Assembly: GCA_947311845.1 (NCBI GenBank) | Contig: CAMZMU010000041.1 | Span: 132,653,505-132,717,504 of the forward strand | Length of the DNA stretch: 64,000 nt | Direction of reading: 5' to 3' | From: Poa pratensis | Lineage: Eukaryota > Streptophyta > Magnoliopsida > Poales > Poaceae | Shown here: positions 12,529 to 26,100 of the stretch, piece after piece | Numbering within the stretch: the first letter of the stretch is position 1 | How the letters are laid out: every line of letters begins with the position of its first letter | Position numbers and translations under genes: made by a program | The notes under the pieces: generated by a model | Told to the model about the DNA's origin: nothing | Database searches by the model: none | What the model saw: only the letters and a program-made list of their open reading frames with translations

Positions 12529-15500
12529 ATGGGTTTGTTGAGCGAAATTGTCAAAGGTTCTGTAAATAAAGTTAGAAGAGGACAGTACGACGGAAACTTG
12601 GGTGAAGGCTATTCAACTCAGCACGCTAAGTCAGATGTACTGCTCAAATTTGCCTATTTCCTCTATGTCTTAAATAACTCTCTGTAAAATTATATTAATA
12701 AAAATGCATCGAAGTGAATCATGATTCTTCAAGTTTTGGTTCCAACTATTATATATTACTCATGCTCTTCCTTGTTTGTTTAGTCTCTCAATTCAAAATT
12801 GCTCTTCTTTGTGACAAATCATGTGAGATAAAGACAGTTCTGGGAACTTTAAGCTTGAATGCTTTATTTACTTCACTGTTGCTAATTTGACCCTCATTAC
12901 TGTAGGGTACGCATGCCAGTAACAGCGACGACATAGATCGTGCTATTGCATTATCCTTATCAGAGGAAGATCGAAAGAAGGGAATGGCCATTGGTTCGTA
13001 TTATCCCATCTAAGCCAGTTTTGATAATTTAGAGATTGTTTTACCTGGTTATGTGTTATTAAATTTCCTATTTTGGAGCAGCAGTTCTAGGTTAATGACC
13101 ATGTCCAAATATGCAGAGTTGATAGACAACATCTTTATAATGTTTTGTCATTTTCTTTTGTTTATGACGTATATACTGATGATCATTTAGGGGAAGATGA
13201 AGAGCTTGCACGAGCTCTCCAAGAAAGTCTGAAGGATGAACATCCTGTTTGTCACAATGTTCCGGCAGGAGATGTTCGCTCAGATAGTACTTCAGCAGCT
13301 AGCTTACTGCCAGATATTTTGCCCTCGAGTAGATTGAGGTATTTGTTATAATGGTTCATTATGATGCACCACAAGATTTATGACAATTTAAATAACCGTC
13401 GTCAACTCGGAAAAATATGTGTTGCTTTTGTTTCAAAGATACCACTAAGTGATGTTTGCATTAGTGAGGTATTGATTGGCAATCTACTGGGGATTATGTG
13501 ATGATTTGATCTACCCAATTAATTTTAGAGCAAAAAAACAAAACCATGCAGATATTTTTGGTTGAGATGTGCTTAATTTGGTACGACTTGTTGATCTCAC
13601 AAATGGTGTGAATGATTAGGATTTTGGATGTTTAGCCTTGTTGATCTCACAAAAGGTAAGAATGATTAGCATGATATGTGAAGGCACAGGCATGTGCTAT
13701 GACACAATTACTAAGCCATTCCGTTACGGAGCATCTGTCTTCTGAATATGTGAATCATATTGTTCCATACCCTGTAACCTACTTTATACTGTTAATTTAA
13801 ATCATATTGGTAAGTGAAAGATCAGGATGGGATTGGGACCAGGGATCAATATTTATGCTTCAAAAATATTTGTACCCAAGTAACAGTGACTTCTTAGGCT
13901 CCTCCCTGTGAAGTGTGCTACTTACCAGTAGGATAGTTGCATTTTTTTTTCCAAGGGTACGGCTTGTGAAAAACTTTAAATAAAAAATTAAGCTCGGAAT
14001 GACTTGGGCAGTGTTTAGGCTTACCGGTGGATGTAGGTAAATATAGATAACTGCTATATGGTGTAACTTCCCTGATTATGACCATTTGATTAGTGTTGCG
14101 AGCGTATGCACTGACGTGTTGATTGGGTGTAGTGCCCCAGAAGTATTTTATTTATTGGTTATCAGTTATCACTACCTCCATTCCTTATACTTGTTTCCAG
14201 AATCAATGTGGTCTCTGATACACACCTTTGACCATGTATTTCCAACTATATGTTAGTAAAAGATTATTAAAACTTATAGTGAAATCGAAGTTATTTTTGC
14301 AAAAAACTAGCAATATCGTTACAGGTGACAAATTAAATACTATTGGTAGTCAGACTTTTCAAAATTTAATAAATGACATCTATCTTCCGCTTCCCTTTAA
14401 GTCATGACACAATTCTATCTTTGACATTGGCTTTGTAAATTCACACTCTTATACTTGCAACATGGAGTCAATTATCTCCTTGAGTTCTACTCTATTACTA
14501 GACAGTAGAATCATTGGCATCTGTCTCCATTTTTTCCCAGGATCTTCTTTTTCTGTAATTTGAACAGATATGGTGCACCATATTGACTTGTGTAGGGTTT
14601 GTGCTGGATGTAAAACTCCACTTGGGCATGGACAGTTTCTCAGTTGTATGGATTCTGTTTGGCACCCTCACTGCTTCAGGTGTTTATCTTGCACTATGCC
14701 AATATCAGACTACGAGGTACAAAAACATAGCCTATTTTATTAATATACTTCAATTTGTCATAAATTATTAATGCCGACTTTTCTGTTCGCAAGTTTGCAG
14801 TACATGAAGATCATCCATACCACAGTTCCTGCTACAAGGAGCTCTTCCATCCAAAATGTGATGTTTGCAAGAACTTTGTAAGCATCTGTTTTTCAAGTTT
14901 ATGAGTGAGCTTGAGTATTTAGTGGTAGCTATTTTTTATTTATTTGTTGAACTGTACTAATTACATTTTTGTGAACAGATTCGAACAAATACAAATGGTT
15001 CCATTGAATACCGGGCCCATCCTTTCTGGATGCAGAAGTATTGTCCTTCACATGACAATGATGGTACCCTAGGTGCTGTAGTTGCGAACGAATGGAGGTT
15101 AGGGTTATGGCTATGCCAATCAGAAATTAACTGGTTGTTTACTTTCATCATAGCTCCTTCAGTTTATACATGTGTGTTTGTTTTCAGAAACAGGATTATA
15201 CATTTTATGTTTTCTTTTTGCTATTCATAGTGCGGATATGTTTATTTTTACCAGGAAGTGCACATATTCGCATTTGGTTAGTTTAATAAGTTTAACTTCT
15301 TCCATTTTTTATCATCAACCCCAGCCAAAGGATATCAAGTACATCACATTGGATGATGGCAGGAAACTCTGTTTGGAGTGTCTATATACTTCAATAATGG
15401 ACACGGAGGAGTGCCAACCAGTATACATTGATATCCAGGAATTTTATGAGGGTTTGAACATGAAAGTAGAACAACAAATTCCCTTGCTTTTGGTTGAACG

Positions 15501-16662
15501 GCAAGCTTTAAACGAAGCCATGGAAACGAGAAAATGGTAAATGACATGATATCCATTATTTTGCAATATTATTTGCGTAATGTTTTTTGATGAACTAATT
15601 AATCTTTTAACCTTCTTTATAGGGGCATCACCTTCCTGAAACCAGGGGTCTCTGCCTGTCAGAAGAGCAAATTGTCAGAATGGTAAGTAATTAAAACATC
15701 TTGTATGTGACGTTGATAGTTATGAGCATTCGTGGTTAAATAACATGACTGTATACAGATACTGCGACGACCAATAATTGGACCAGGGAACAAAATCAGA
15801 GACATTTCTACAGGACCATACAAACTAGCTAGGCGGTGTGAAGTGACTGCAATTCTTGTACTCTATGGTTTGCCAAGGTAAGTTCAGTAATTTAAAATTT
15901 TCCCCAAATTGAGTACAACTGATGTAGTTCATGATAGATTGATGCCAAGGTAAGTTCAGTAATTTAAAATTTCCCCAAATTGAGTACAACTGATGTAGTT
16001 CATGATAGATTGATGCTGATTCTGCATCCTGTCTACGAACTTGTATGAAGTTCTTTGTTGCGGCTGTGCGTAGGTTTTCATTTCCACTTATTTTATTGCA
16101 TGCAGATTGCTCACTGGCTATATTCTTGCTCACGAGATGATGCATGCGTACCTTCGGCTTAAAGGTACTTCTATTGTGCATGTCTATTTTGTTTCTTGCA
16201 GCATCTTGTATCTCTTCATATTTCTATTTCTGGGTCATCAAATCTACTTATATTGATTGATATGTTGTATTTGTAGGGTACCGAATCCTTAGTCCAGAGG
16301 TTGAAGAAGGCATCTGTCAGGTTCTAGCTCATCTCTGGCTCGAGTCTGAAATCGTATCAGGTTCAAGTAGTAGCACTGCAACCACCTCTGCAGCAGCAGC
16401 AGAGGCAGCAGTAGCAGCAGAAGCAGAGGCAGCAGCAGCAGAAGCAGCTGTAGCAGCAGAAGATACAATAACGCTTTCTTCGAAAAAAGGTGAAAAGACT
16501 GACTTCGAGAAAAAACTCGGAGAATTCTTCAAGCGCCAGATCGAAACAGATCCCTCTCCAATCTATGGCGATGGGTTTCGAGCTGGTATGCAAGCAGTTG
16601 AACGCTATGGCTTGAGAAGTACCCTTGATCAAATCAAACGGACGGGTTCCTTTCCACGTTGA
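12529..16662 (+). CDS. DA1: DA1-type ubiquitin-activated peptidase (UIM, LIM, gluzincin), with two apparent 1-base deletions
   Basis: Coding exons: 12529-12636, 12906-12993, 13191-13338, 14596-14716, 14794-14877, 14979-15097, 15325-15536, 15623-15682, 15759-15877, 16106-16164 and 16277-16662. About 501 residues if two missing bases are allowed (Arabidopsis DA1 has 532). The start MGLLSEIVKGSVNKVRRGQY matches the DA1 N-terminus. Two ubiquitin-interacting motifs follow (DDIDRAIALSLSEE and EDEELARALQESL), then a LIM domain (CAGCKTPLGHG to CDVCKNF), a LIM-like segment (IEYRAHPFWMQKYC) and the zinc-peptidase motif HEMMH at the exon 16106-16164 end. The C-terminus LGEFFKRQIETDPS to SFPR is typical. 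In plants DA1 limits the period of cell proliferation and so seed and organ size; E3 ligases activate it by ubiquitylation. Frame breaks lie at 15067-15069 (ACCCTAGG) and near 15528 (ACGAGAAAATG). Wheat DA1 is a known kernel-size regulator; DA1-related paralogues are the alternative. Confidence 0.88.
15871..16016 (+). repeat. 72-bp tandem duplication copying a splice donor
   Basis: The segment from tgccaaggtaagttcag to atgatagattgatg is present twice with a 72-bp offset; the second copy lacks one t. The first copy includes the last bases of the DA1 exon ending at 15877 and its donor AAG|gtaagt. The second copy therefore places an identical donor at about 15949-15951. Use of that second donor would extend the exon by 72 bases. 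Confidence 0.85.
16375..16462 (+). repeat. GCA-rich trinucleotide tract coding for an Ala/Glu linker
   Basis: An imperfect GCA/GCN array (gcagcagcagaggcagcagt and similar) lies inside the last DA1 exon and encodes a run of alanine and glutamate after SGSSSSTATTS. Other DA1 proteins have a serine-rich linker here. The tract is a likely length polymorphism and does not touch catalytic residues. Confidence 0.85.
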
Positions 16663-17852
16663 GGTAGGGTTAGCTCTTCAACATGTGAGCATGGGGTATA
16701 TATACCATGAGGACTTTTTTGGTTCAGAGTTTGGTATACCAAAGAGTATATACATTAGATCACCAATAGAAGACAGAAGAAATGGGGTTTCAGTTTTCAT
16801 CATACCATAAGTTGCAGAAACCTTTTTGGCTGTGCTGTAGATATAAAGTTGATAGGGTGATCTCAAACATGAGATGATTATAGATAGAGTGATCTTTAGC
16901 TGTCCATACTCATTTTATGACTGTGTGCATAATGTACAGTATTGATATTTGGTGTACACACAAGAAAATCTGCATGTATTTTGATGTCTGAAAGCTATGC
17001 CTTTAGGTAAATGTGTACTTTTATGTCTTGCCTATTTTTTTCTTTTATTTTTTTCTTTTATGTCTTGCCTAGTTTTCTAAAGTTAGAGCTAGGCTAACTA
17101 GTAGTACATGTCAAGGGCCAACATTTAATATCTCAACAGAGGAAAATCTGATAATAAAACTTGTTAGTGTAAGCTAGACATGATTTCTTTTTCTACAAAA
17201 GGTGTCGCTGACCACAAGATAGACGTGAGCAACACCGCTAAAAATTCGAGGACACAACATACTCCGTGAAGCTACAGAGCAAGCAGATGCTTTTGCCTTC
17301 TCGTCGTGTCTAGCACTCTAGCTAGATCAAACCCCAAGCTCCCAAGTCTTGAGCGCAAACTGACCATGCCACGAAACCAGTCAGCGACTCAGCGTTCTGT
17401 ACTAGTATATCCAAACAAAATAATCTGAAATTTGACAAAATGTCCGTAGCTCGAAAGCCGGCAAAAAACAGAGAGATTTCGCGATTCGGGGTTTAGGGTC
17501 AATGACTGGTGCTGAGCTATCTTGCGCCTGAACAACTGAGGGTGGAAAATAGGTTTGTCCCAGGTCCTTGGAGTTGAGCTCTGGAAGCACTGAAACCCGT
17601 ACTCCAGGTCGGCAATACACACACTCCCAGTTTGCATGCCCACAGTCAGGTTAACAACAATCCTCACACAACAAATTGGCATTAAGATTGATCGGAAGAT
17701 GAATGATTTTTTTTTAGTTTCCCAACTACAGAGTCAAGGTACAGTGTATCGGTCTCAACCTGTACAGTTGCTTAATTCTACAATCTACTCCCTGGTGTTT
17801 TTCCATGTGCGTATGAATAAGGAAGTCCAATCTGCGTGCACAAACCATCTGA

Positions 17853-20800
17853 TCATCGGTCTATGCCATTGTTCGTCGCTGTCGTTGCAGATAATGTGTC
17901 GCTGCTTCCTCCCCACTCCCTGATCCTCTCTTCGGCCAACATAGCCTGCAACATTAACAGTTCAGACATTTCTGGAAATAAAAATCTGTTCAACTTCGAT
18001 CGAGCCATTATTTATATAAAGAAAAACTTCGATTGACTAGTGATGTTGGTATTGTGCTGCACCTGTTTCTCCCATTTGGTTCTGACGCAGATTACGAGAA
18101 GTACAGCAGTCTGGAGCAGCGTGCCAATTGACATGCCCACCCAAATCCCCTACAGAAATCCATTTTCTTGTCACATTGTTGTATATTCAGAGCAGGTCAG
18201 AATAAGAATGCCCGTTCATCCAAAATGGAAGCGGATTTGATCTTGTTCTTACCAATGCACCAAGCTTTAGCTTGAACCCAAAGAGGGCTCCCAGTGGAAG
18301 GCCAACCAAGTAGTAGCAGCCGATGTTTATGAACGCCACGAGCGACTGCCACCCTGCTCCTATCGCCACGCCTGCACAATCATTCACACCCAACAGTCAG
18401 CTCGTCAGAATCTTCAGATGTTCCAGCTGCCATTACATTGATAACTGATCGGTGTAGTACTAGTAGTACGTGCCTGAGAGCACGGGCTGGATGCTGTTGA
18501 GGAAGATGGTTGCTGCGAGAAGGTAGCCCAACTTTGCGGCCTCGCTCACCACCTCCTCGTTGTCGCTGAAGAACCGCGGCAGCTCCATCCTCCAGATGAG
18601 GAACACGGCCAGGAACACCGCCCCGATGGCGGCGGACGTCGAAACCGCCATGATCACCGCGAAATTGGCCGCCTTCGGCCTGTTGGCGCCAAGCTCGTTC
18701 GACACTCTAACGCTGCAAGATCAAACAAGATGACTATATTAACAACGATAAATTTCTGTTAGCCGTACTAGCGTACTGACTTGTCTTGTTGCATAGCGTC
18801 ACCTCACTGCTGCATTGAAGCCTAGTGCCACCATCAGGGTCCAGAGCTGGTAGTTGATGCTGTAAATTTCAGACACCATTTAATCAGTATTTGGTTTAGT
18901 TTCTGAACATGTACACGAGGTTCAGTTACAGGTTTGTCACTGACAAATTGCTTACCAAACTGACATGACGTCAACCTGGAGTTGGGCATTCTTCAGGAGA
19001 CCCACAAGGATCAGCACTGCAGTGTAGTACCATAGCTCCAAGCTAGATAACAAACACGCACATAAAAGTTAATTTACCAGTTGATTGAGTTATAGTAATC
19101 GTGTATTGAAAGGTGTACGAACCAGAGCATGACGGCGGAGGCGAGGGAGAGCCTGACGAAGGCGGCGAGGTTTTTGAACGCGAGCAGCGAGAACCCTGTC
19201 CACGCCTCCGGGAAGCGGCCGGAGACGAGGTACGCGAACTGTGCGACGATGATGACGCCCCAGGTGACATTCCCGATCATGGCGGCACCGAAGAGGCCGT
19301 AGCCGAGGCGCGTGACGAAGACGAAGTTGAGCGCGACGTGGAGGGCGAGCCCGGCGCCGGAGATGAAGGTCATGGCCCACACCTTGCTCTGCGCCTGGAA
19401 GAACTTCTGCAGCGGGAAGTTGGCGGCGTAGGCGAACAGCTGCGGGAGGACCCACCGCGTGTACCGCCCCGCCACGGCGGAGATGGCGGCCGGCTGGTGG
19501 AGCGCGCGGAGGATCGGCGCCGTGAAGATGTAGGTCGGGGCCAGCGCCAGCGCGGTGGCGCCGCAGATGATCCACGACCGCTGGATGTACACGCCCAGCA
19601 TGTTCACCTGACCGGCGCCGACGGCCTGCCCGCACAGCGTCTCCAGCGCGCTGCCCATGCCCAGCTGCAAACGCAACACCATGGCGTCAGTCAGTCAGCT
19701 CGCGTGTTCTACTGCATACAGCCTTATGTTCAAGCGTTCGTGGGAAAGTGCAAGTTTCGAACGATATTTCGAATGTAATTTTGGTGGCTACAAAAATATT
19801 TACTTACCTCTAAATTTCAGGTCATATTAAAACCAAATTCATCTCAAACATAAATTTGCTCAAAATCCGTCTGAAATTTAGACAAGGTAATTTCGATATT
19901 TGTAATATTTTGGTAAGGTGCAGATTAATTTTGAGATGGAAAACTTCTAAACCCTCGTGACATATTTTTCTAAAAGGCCAGATTATTTTGCGTGAAAAAA
20001 ACAACTTCATCTTATTTTAAGTTATCGAACCTTCATCGGGTTATTCAGATTGGGGGTAATTATGTGTGAGCTTCTTCGCTATTTAGTTCAAATTTGACAT
20101 AAATACTAAAAATTTATCAAAAAACATTCATCATATTTCAAATAGCCCTACATAAGATTACTACCTTTTCCATCTCCCTCAAGGGTTAATTAGTTAACCC
20201 TCTCAAGAATCTCATGTGGTTCCATATCGACCTACCATCGCCCCCTTTCTTGGCATTTTGGTGGCTACCGTCATCAGATTGAGTCACCACTCTTCCTAGT
20301 GTCAACCTCGCCACATCTTTGGTGGACCATTGTCAAGCCCGGCCACCACTTCGTCTGCTTGGTGCCTCTTAATAACTCATCGACATTGACATTCTCACGT
20401 TGTCGGCATCCTTTAACATTCCACACCCCTTCAGACTAGTTCTATCGACCCTATTACTATGATTGCAACCATCAGCGCGGCTCAATTGCTATTGTGGCAC
20501 CACACCCTAGCGCAAACACTCCAACTCTAACTAACACCTTGAATCTGGGCAACATCTCCACCCTGTTAAGTCGAGGCTCCATCATGATCACCTCAGCGGA
20601 GCTACGGTGGCAAGAAAATAGGAAAACTTATGATTTAGCATCCGGGCATGTGCATCTCCTATCTAGACCCTCCAGATTTGCATTGAGATCATTGTGTAGA
20701 AAGTTCTCTTCTTTGTTTGTCCCAAACAAAAAAGGCATTTGAATTTGAAACTTTGTAAGTCGACCAAATACAAGTACTACACTATGCAAAAATTGTTTTT

Positions 20801-22909
20801 GGTTATTTAGTGCACCCGAAATATCTAAAATATAAGATGTTTTAGATATTTCAATACGGACTACACACGGATTGAAATGACTGAATCTACACACTAATAT
20901 GTGTCTAGATACATCCATATTAGAAAAATGTTAAATGTCTAAAACATATTATATTTTTGTATGGAGGGAGTATTATTTTAGATCTTTGTACGGCACCACA
21001 AAATCCAAAAATATTTGTGCACATTGCAGTACTACTGATTTGTTGACCTGAAAAGTTGCCATTCTATTTTTTGTTGTTGTTTCGGAGAAACAAAAAAGAG
21101 AAAATTTGGCGGGGCTAGATAGGAATTGTGCCTGTCTCTCAAAGAAAATACTACTCCATCGGTTTCTAGATATAAGATGTGTTAACCTTTTTCAGATTCA
21201 CATATATCTAGACACGTATTAGTGTTTATATTCACCTATTTCAATCGTATCTAAACCACATTTGAAGTAGCTTTTATATTTAGAAACGGAGGGGGTAATT
21301 GAGTAATGGCCAATTTTGTTTTTACATCTGTTTGATAGCAAATGTACTAAAATGGCAGAGGTAACCACCGGCGTGTAGCAATGGCAGAGGTACTGAAATG
21401 GTCAAACAGGCACAAGGTATACCCGCGCGCCATATACGTGTGTACATGCACTAGTGCACTACTCCGGCCGCCGGCGGCAGAAGGTGCCACCGTGCCAATA
21501 TTATTTCGTGGCTCAGATCGATCTGGTTGGAGGCAGTACGTTCTCGTCGATCAATCTGCTTTCCCGGTGCAGTGCACCTAACGAAAACGACCACCGGGAT
21601 GGGAAGGGAAATGGTTCCTTCGACGTTTCGGCACTTCCGGGGCGTATCGTCGTTTTCGTTTCCTCTCGTTGGTCAACCAGAATTTGGCCACTGGAATAAG
21701 TGGGTGCGGCACGACCGATCGAATGTTGTGACGAGCATACACGACGTGCATGTAGGTAAAGCCACGTAAACATCTACTCCCTCCGTTTCAAATTAGATGA
21801 CGTTTATTTATCCACATGCGGATGTATCTAATCATGTTACAAGTATAGATATCCGCATTTAGACAAATGGAAGTCATCTAATTTGGAACGGAGGGAGTAT
21901 GTACTACACTTTTGCAGGTTCGTTGCTATAGCAAAAGCAGAGACCGATCTCGATTCGTCAAAAGACGTAATCTTTCTATCTTGTTCTTGCAGCTTCTGGT
22001 GTTCTAACAAGAAGCACGGCTCTTCCCAGAGTAAAGTGGATGCATGCACTGACTGCAGAGCAATGCCAGCCATCACACATTGCTAGCTTTCTCGCATGTG
22101 ATCCCTAGCCACTGTGGTTTTTCTCAAATCCGAGCTAGAAAACACGCAGGCGCACACGCAAGCACGCATGTTTGCACAACAGATTCCCTTAGCTTGATCG
22201 ATCGATGGTCCCTATGGGCTATGCCCAGCTGCAGGAAGGCCAGCCGGAAACGGCCTATAGCTCGATCGATCGATCACCATCTGGAAAGGAAAATAACTAC
22301 TACTTCCACAGTTCACGTTACGTGCGTAATATCCGTCAAAGTCTAGCCTTTTCTCTAGCTACATTTCAGGATTATTAAGCCAGCACGGATCACCATCTGT
22401 TAATTTCTTCGGTTGCACGCATGGCTAGTTAGCCAGTGTACCTGCCCCGGCCGGTCTGTTTCTGCCGGTGTCGTGTTGGTATTATATCCAAGCCCGCCAA
22501 GGGAAGGAACAAGCAAAGCAAGCACGGGTGTTAATTTGCGCTGCACGGAGCTGGCTGATGGAGATGGAGACGGTAGAACCGCCCTACATACATTACCACG
22601 GCACGGCTTGCTAACAAGCTGGCTCCTTAATTAATCCAAACACCTAATTACGTAGTATATGAGCTAGCGATGAGTTTGTGCCAGCAAGTTGATTGGCGCG
22701 TGCGTGCGTACCAGGACACCGTAGGCGAAGCCCTCGATGACGTTCTCGACGACGGCCACGGCGGCGAGCTCGGTGTCCCCGACGTGGCCGGCGAAGCCGA
22801 CGGTGACGAAGCCGATGGAGAACTGGAAGACGGCGGTGAGGATCGCCGGGAACGCGATGTGCCATAGCAGCTTCGACTCCTGCAAGCTCTTGCCCACCAG
22901 CTTCCCCAT
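17853..22909 (-). CDS. MATE family efflux transporter (DETOXIFICATION), intact
   Basis: Exons on the minus strand: 22909-22712, 19664-19123, 19042-18956, 18859-18803, 18712-18474, 18371-18253, 18149-18063 and 17945-17853. Total 1,422 bp, 473 residues, no frame break. The N-terminus [20 protein letters not shown] and [16 protein letters not shown] are typical MATE TM1-TM2 sequence. [18 protein letters not shown] is the conserved family block, followed by [37 protein letters not shown] and, at the end, [14 protein letters not shown] [16 protein letters not shown] proteins are 12-helix membrane antiporters that move secondary metabolites, organic anions or toxic cations out of the cytosol, at the plasma membrane or tonoplast; the substrate cannot be read from sequence. 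Intron 1 is about 3 kb and contains Stowaway MITEs. Intron 5 has a GC donor (TCAG|gcacgt). A duplicate of exon 1 lies at 33217-33429. Confidence 0.93.
20820..20970. mobile_element. Degenerate Stowaway-like MITE
   Basis: Ends in atggagggagTA and has an imperfect inverse on the left (atatctaaaatataagatg). The left terminus is decayed. It lies in intron 1 of the MATE gene. Confidence 0.45.
21154..21295. mobile_element. Stowaway MITE (Tc1/Mariner type)
   Basis: Starts ctccatcggtttctagatat and ends with the inverse atatttagaaacggaggggg, flanked by TA on both sides. It lies in MATE intron 1. Confidence 0.75.
21777..21897. mobile_element. Stowaway MITE (Tc1/Mariner type)
   Basis: Ctccctccgtttcaaattag at the left is mirrored by ctaatttggaacggagggag at the right, with flanking TA dinucleotides. 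It is 121 bp and lies in MATE intron 1. The copy at 36603-36725 shares the right half almost exactly (acaaatggaagtcatctaat). Confidence 0.9.
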
Positions 22910-23120
22910 TTGATCGACTGCGTCGACGACAATATCGATCGATCAGATGGTGATGCCAACGATGAATCCAACTGTCCAACTCTCTTGCAAGTTTCAACTC
23001 GCTCCTCTGTATATTAGGAAGTGTGTGTTTGTGGCTTAGGCTCTTGAGCAGAGGAGAGGAGGCGCATATGAGAGAAGCTCTCGAGCTAACTAGCTGAAGC
23101 CAAAAGGCTAGCTTGCTGTT

Positions 23121-23128
23121 TATTTATA
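23121..23128 (-). promoter_or_regulatory. TATA box of the MATE gene
   Basis: The minus strand reads cctataaataaac, about 210 bp upstream of the ATG at 22909, which leaves room for a leader of about 180 bp. The spacing and sequence fit a plant TATA box; no initiator was identified. Confidence 0.6.
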
Positions 23129-23129
23129 G

Positions 23130-26100
23130 GCTTCTGATTGCTAGCAGTGCATGAGAGTACTAATAACTAAATCCTTGGCGGAGCTAGGGAGCGGCAGCTT
23201 TACACACACATGTAGTAGATACATACTAATTGGTTCTCCTTCTGACATCAGCTACATGTGGGTGGGATGGACTGATGTCGTCTGCTTTGGCGGCAACCGT
23301 GTTCCAGGTTTAATTCCTATGAGCTCAGGCGTTCCCATCAATCACCGGATCGGATCATGCACGACTTGCGTGTCCGGTAGGGTAAACAATGTGTGGATCA
23401 ATGGCAGCATTAAGCGTGTGTTACTGTTTTGGAGTAGCTCGTTTGTGTTTGGTCGGTGCGTAGGTAGATTGGTTAACTTGAAGGGGTGGAAAACATGTGT
23501 TGTCTAGAACATCGTCAGCTTGCTTATTTTGGTGGATATAGGACTTGCTGACTATCCAAGCAAATCGCTTGCGAGCTTCATTTACAGTCCACTGAATGCA
23601 GACAATTGTCAAAATGTATATATGGCATTTTCTCTCTGCTTCCCGCAAAACAATTGTTTGCTCTCTGCACAACACCCCATGGGCTCATTTTTTTGAAAAA
23701 GGGAAAAACATGGCTTTGCGAAAGGATCGTCGATACCGCTATGTGGCCTCATCTTTGTGTCTCGCGTATTGTACTATCGATTTCCTAATTTCTTAGAATA
23801 GTATTTGGTTTTTCAATGGAAAACAATGAAAAACCAATTGTCTTCATCTTTACCCAGGAGATACTAAATCATCTCCAACAGGCTTTAAACACCACATTAG
23901 AAATCGCCTATAACGGCGGTACAGAGGCTTCATCGCTCGCACATTGGCTAGGGACACATCAATAGAGTTGGTAGGAGTGATGAAGGTCGGAAAACTGTAA
24001 CAAGGGCACAACAAACATACCAAGATCCGGTCGACCAGACCCACAAGAGTACACCCGCACTAACTACACGTTAATGGCGAAGATGCAACCGCCGTGATAA
24101 GCGATGGGCCAAAGGGGTGCAACGACGTCTCTGCCGTCGTGTCGCTGTTGCTAGAGCAGCAATCGGAGGTGAGAACGTGAATGAGGTCGCTGGCTAAGGA
24201 GACGATGAAGGTTGTGTCATTGATGGTTTGTCTCATGGAACTATCCATGAACGGTTTGCATCTTCTGCTCCAACTATGGTACCAATCTCCTAGTTCTTAG
24301 TAGAGTAGAATATGGCGGGTGAAGTGTTTTAGATCCCAAGATCCTTGAAACCCAAAATTTTCAGAATCAAATAAAAAATATTTTTTAAAATTTCAGATTT
24401 TTTTTAAATCCCACATATACATCTAGCTACACTCTTCATGGCTATATAAATATTGTCATTTTTTTTATGGTAAATGAACGAATGTGCATATCTATAGTAA
24501 CAGTTATAGTAGTACTTCCACTACATATATAGTTCCAGATATTTGTCCATTTTACACCAGCCCGCAAATTGATACAATTATTCAATGAATTTTGTACGAA
24601 CTTAGTGAGCATCTATACATACTTCAAAACAATGAAGAATAGGATTTTTTTTTTCAAGAATGAATAGGAATTTTAAAGCATCAAAATGTGTTCTTCAAAT
24701 ATCTAAAAAACCCTCAAAATTAGGATCTTTTCATGGCAGCTTATGCTTGATCGGTTGCCTACCAGCATGCATGTGGCTGCAGACATGGCCCCTCGAATGG
24801 CAAGTGTGCGCTATGTGGGGCCAACGAGGATGTGTCGCATATCTTCGTGAAGTGCTCTTTGGCTGGTTTTGCGCGGAGTGTGTTGCGTCAAGCCCTTGGT
24901 CGGAATTGATGCCCGCCGGTTTTGCACAATTTTTCTCTATCATCTCGGGTTTTTTCGAGTCAAACTCGCATATTGTTTTGGTCTTGTTTGTTGCTTAATC
25001 CTGAGCGTTATGGCATGTTCGAAACAAACTTACCATTGAGGTAATGTCATTAAACAGCCAGCTGATATCATCTTCAAAACTATGTTTTTTTTTAAAGCTT
25101 TGGACTCCCTCTCTCTAGCATCGACAAGTGGGCACAAGGTGTATGCTAAATGAGCACAAGGATTGGGCCTGGTTTACGCTGTTGTATCGCCTATCTGTTT
25201 GTGGCCCTTCTTTCTATTTGGCTATGGTGTATGCCGCAATATCGTACTAAACCTTCTGAACCTCCCTGGCTTTATTAATTTGAAGTCAGGCAAATGAGCC
25301 TTTTATCTAACAAATATATGTCTAAAAGGCCGGGATCTACCGATCTACGTTTTCCAAAAAAATTGTTCCATCGCATACATGTTTGAAAGTTGACACTATC
25401 AGATACGCTACTGGGTGCGGTGTGCCGACGCAAAAGAGACCGTGGACGAGCATATCTTTGACTCTTTTTTGTGCCTTCTTTTGGAAGAGAAACGTTTAAA
25501 GTGTGATCGCCAGTCATTGCGCCAATGTTCTCCCCGTTCAGATAGGGAATCACCCAAAAGAGAACGACCGAGATGTGCGCCACATTTGAGTGGCACCGGC
25601 CAGGGATGTCCTGACATCTGGATATCCAATCACCAACAGATTGTTCAGGTGTAAGCTTTGGTGAGATGACCGTAAATTCTTTTAATTTCTCTCGGAAGGA
25701 GTTTCCTGTTGATTTGGTTATATGTGTCCATGTGTGGAGCAGCTTTTTTCAAACATGCATGTCTAGTCCCACAATTGGTGTGCAGTAAGTAGTAGTAACA
25801 TGTTTTAATTTTAAGTTAGGCCTTCCTCACTAGCTTTTACTACTCCACTAGCTACCAAAGCTTTACCTAACCACGTTATGACATCACGGATTAGGTTTTC
25901 AGTTAACTCATCTTCAGCTAGCTAGCTTAGGTACACTGTGTGTGGAAGAAAATGCACGCTGGAGCAAATCTGTCCATAGAAACCAAAGTCAACTAGATTC
26001 CAACAAATGATGTGAAGGGTCCTCCGAAGACATCGCGAAAATACAAATATGTTAACAATATTTACTCAGTCACCAAATTCGTCTATGTGTAGTCCACTCA

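Noticed and set aside
19090..19778. Long frames opposite or offset to the MATE exon
   Set aside because: Arg/Ala/Pro-rich shadow frames of a GC-rich exon; the MATE frame matches the family throughout.
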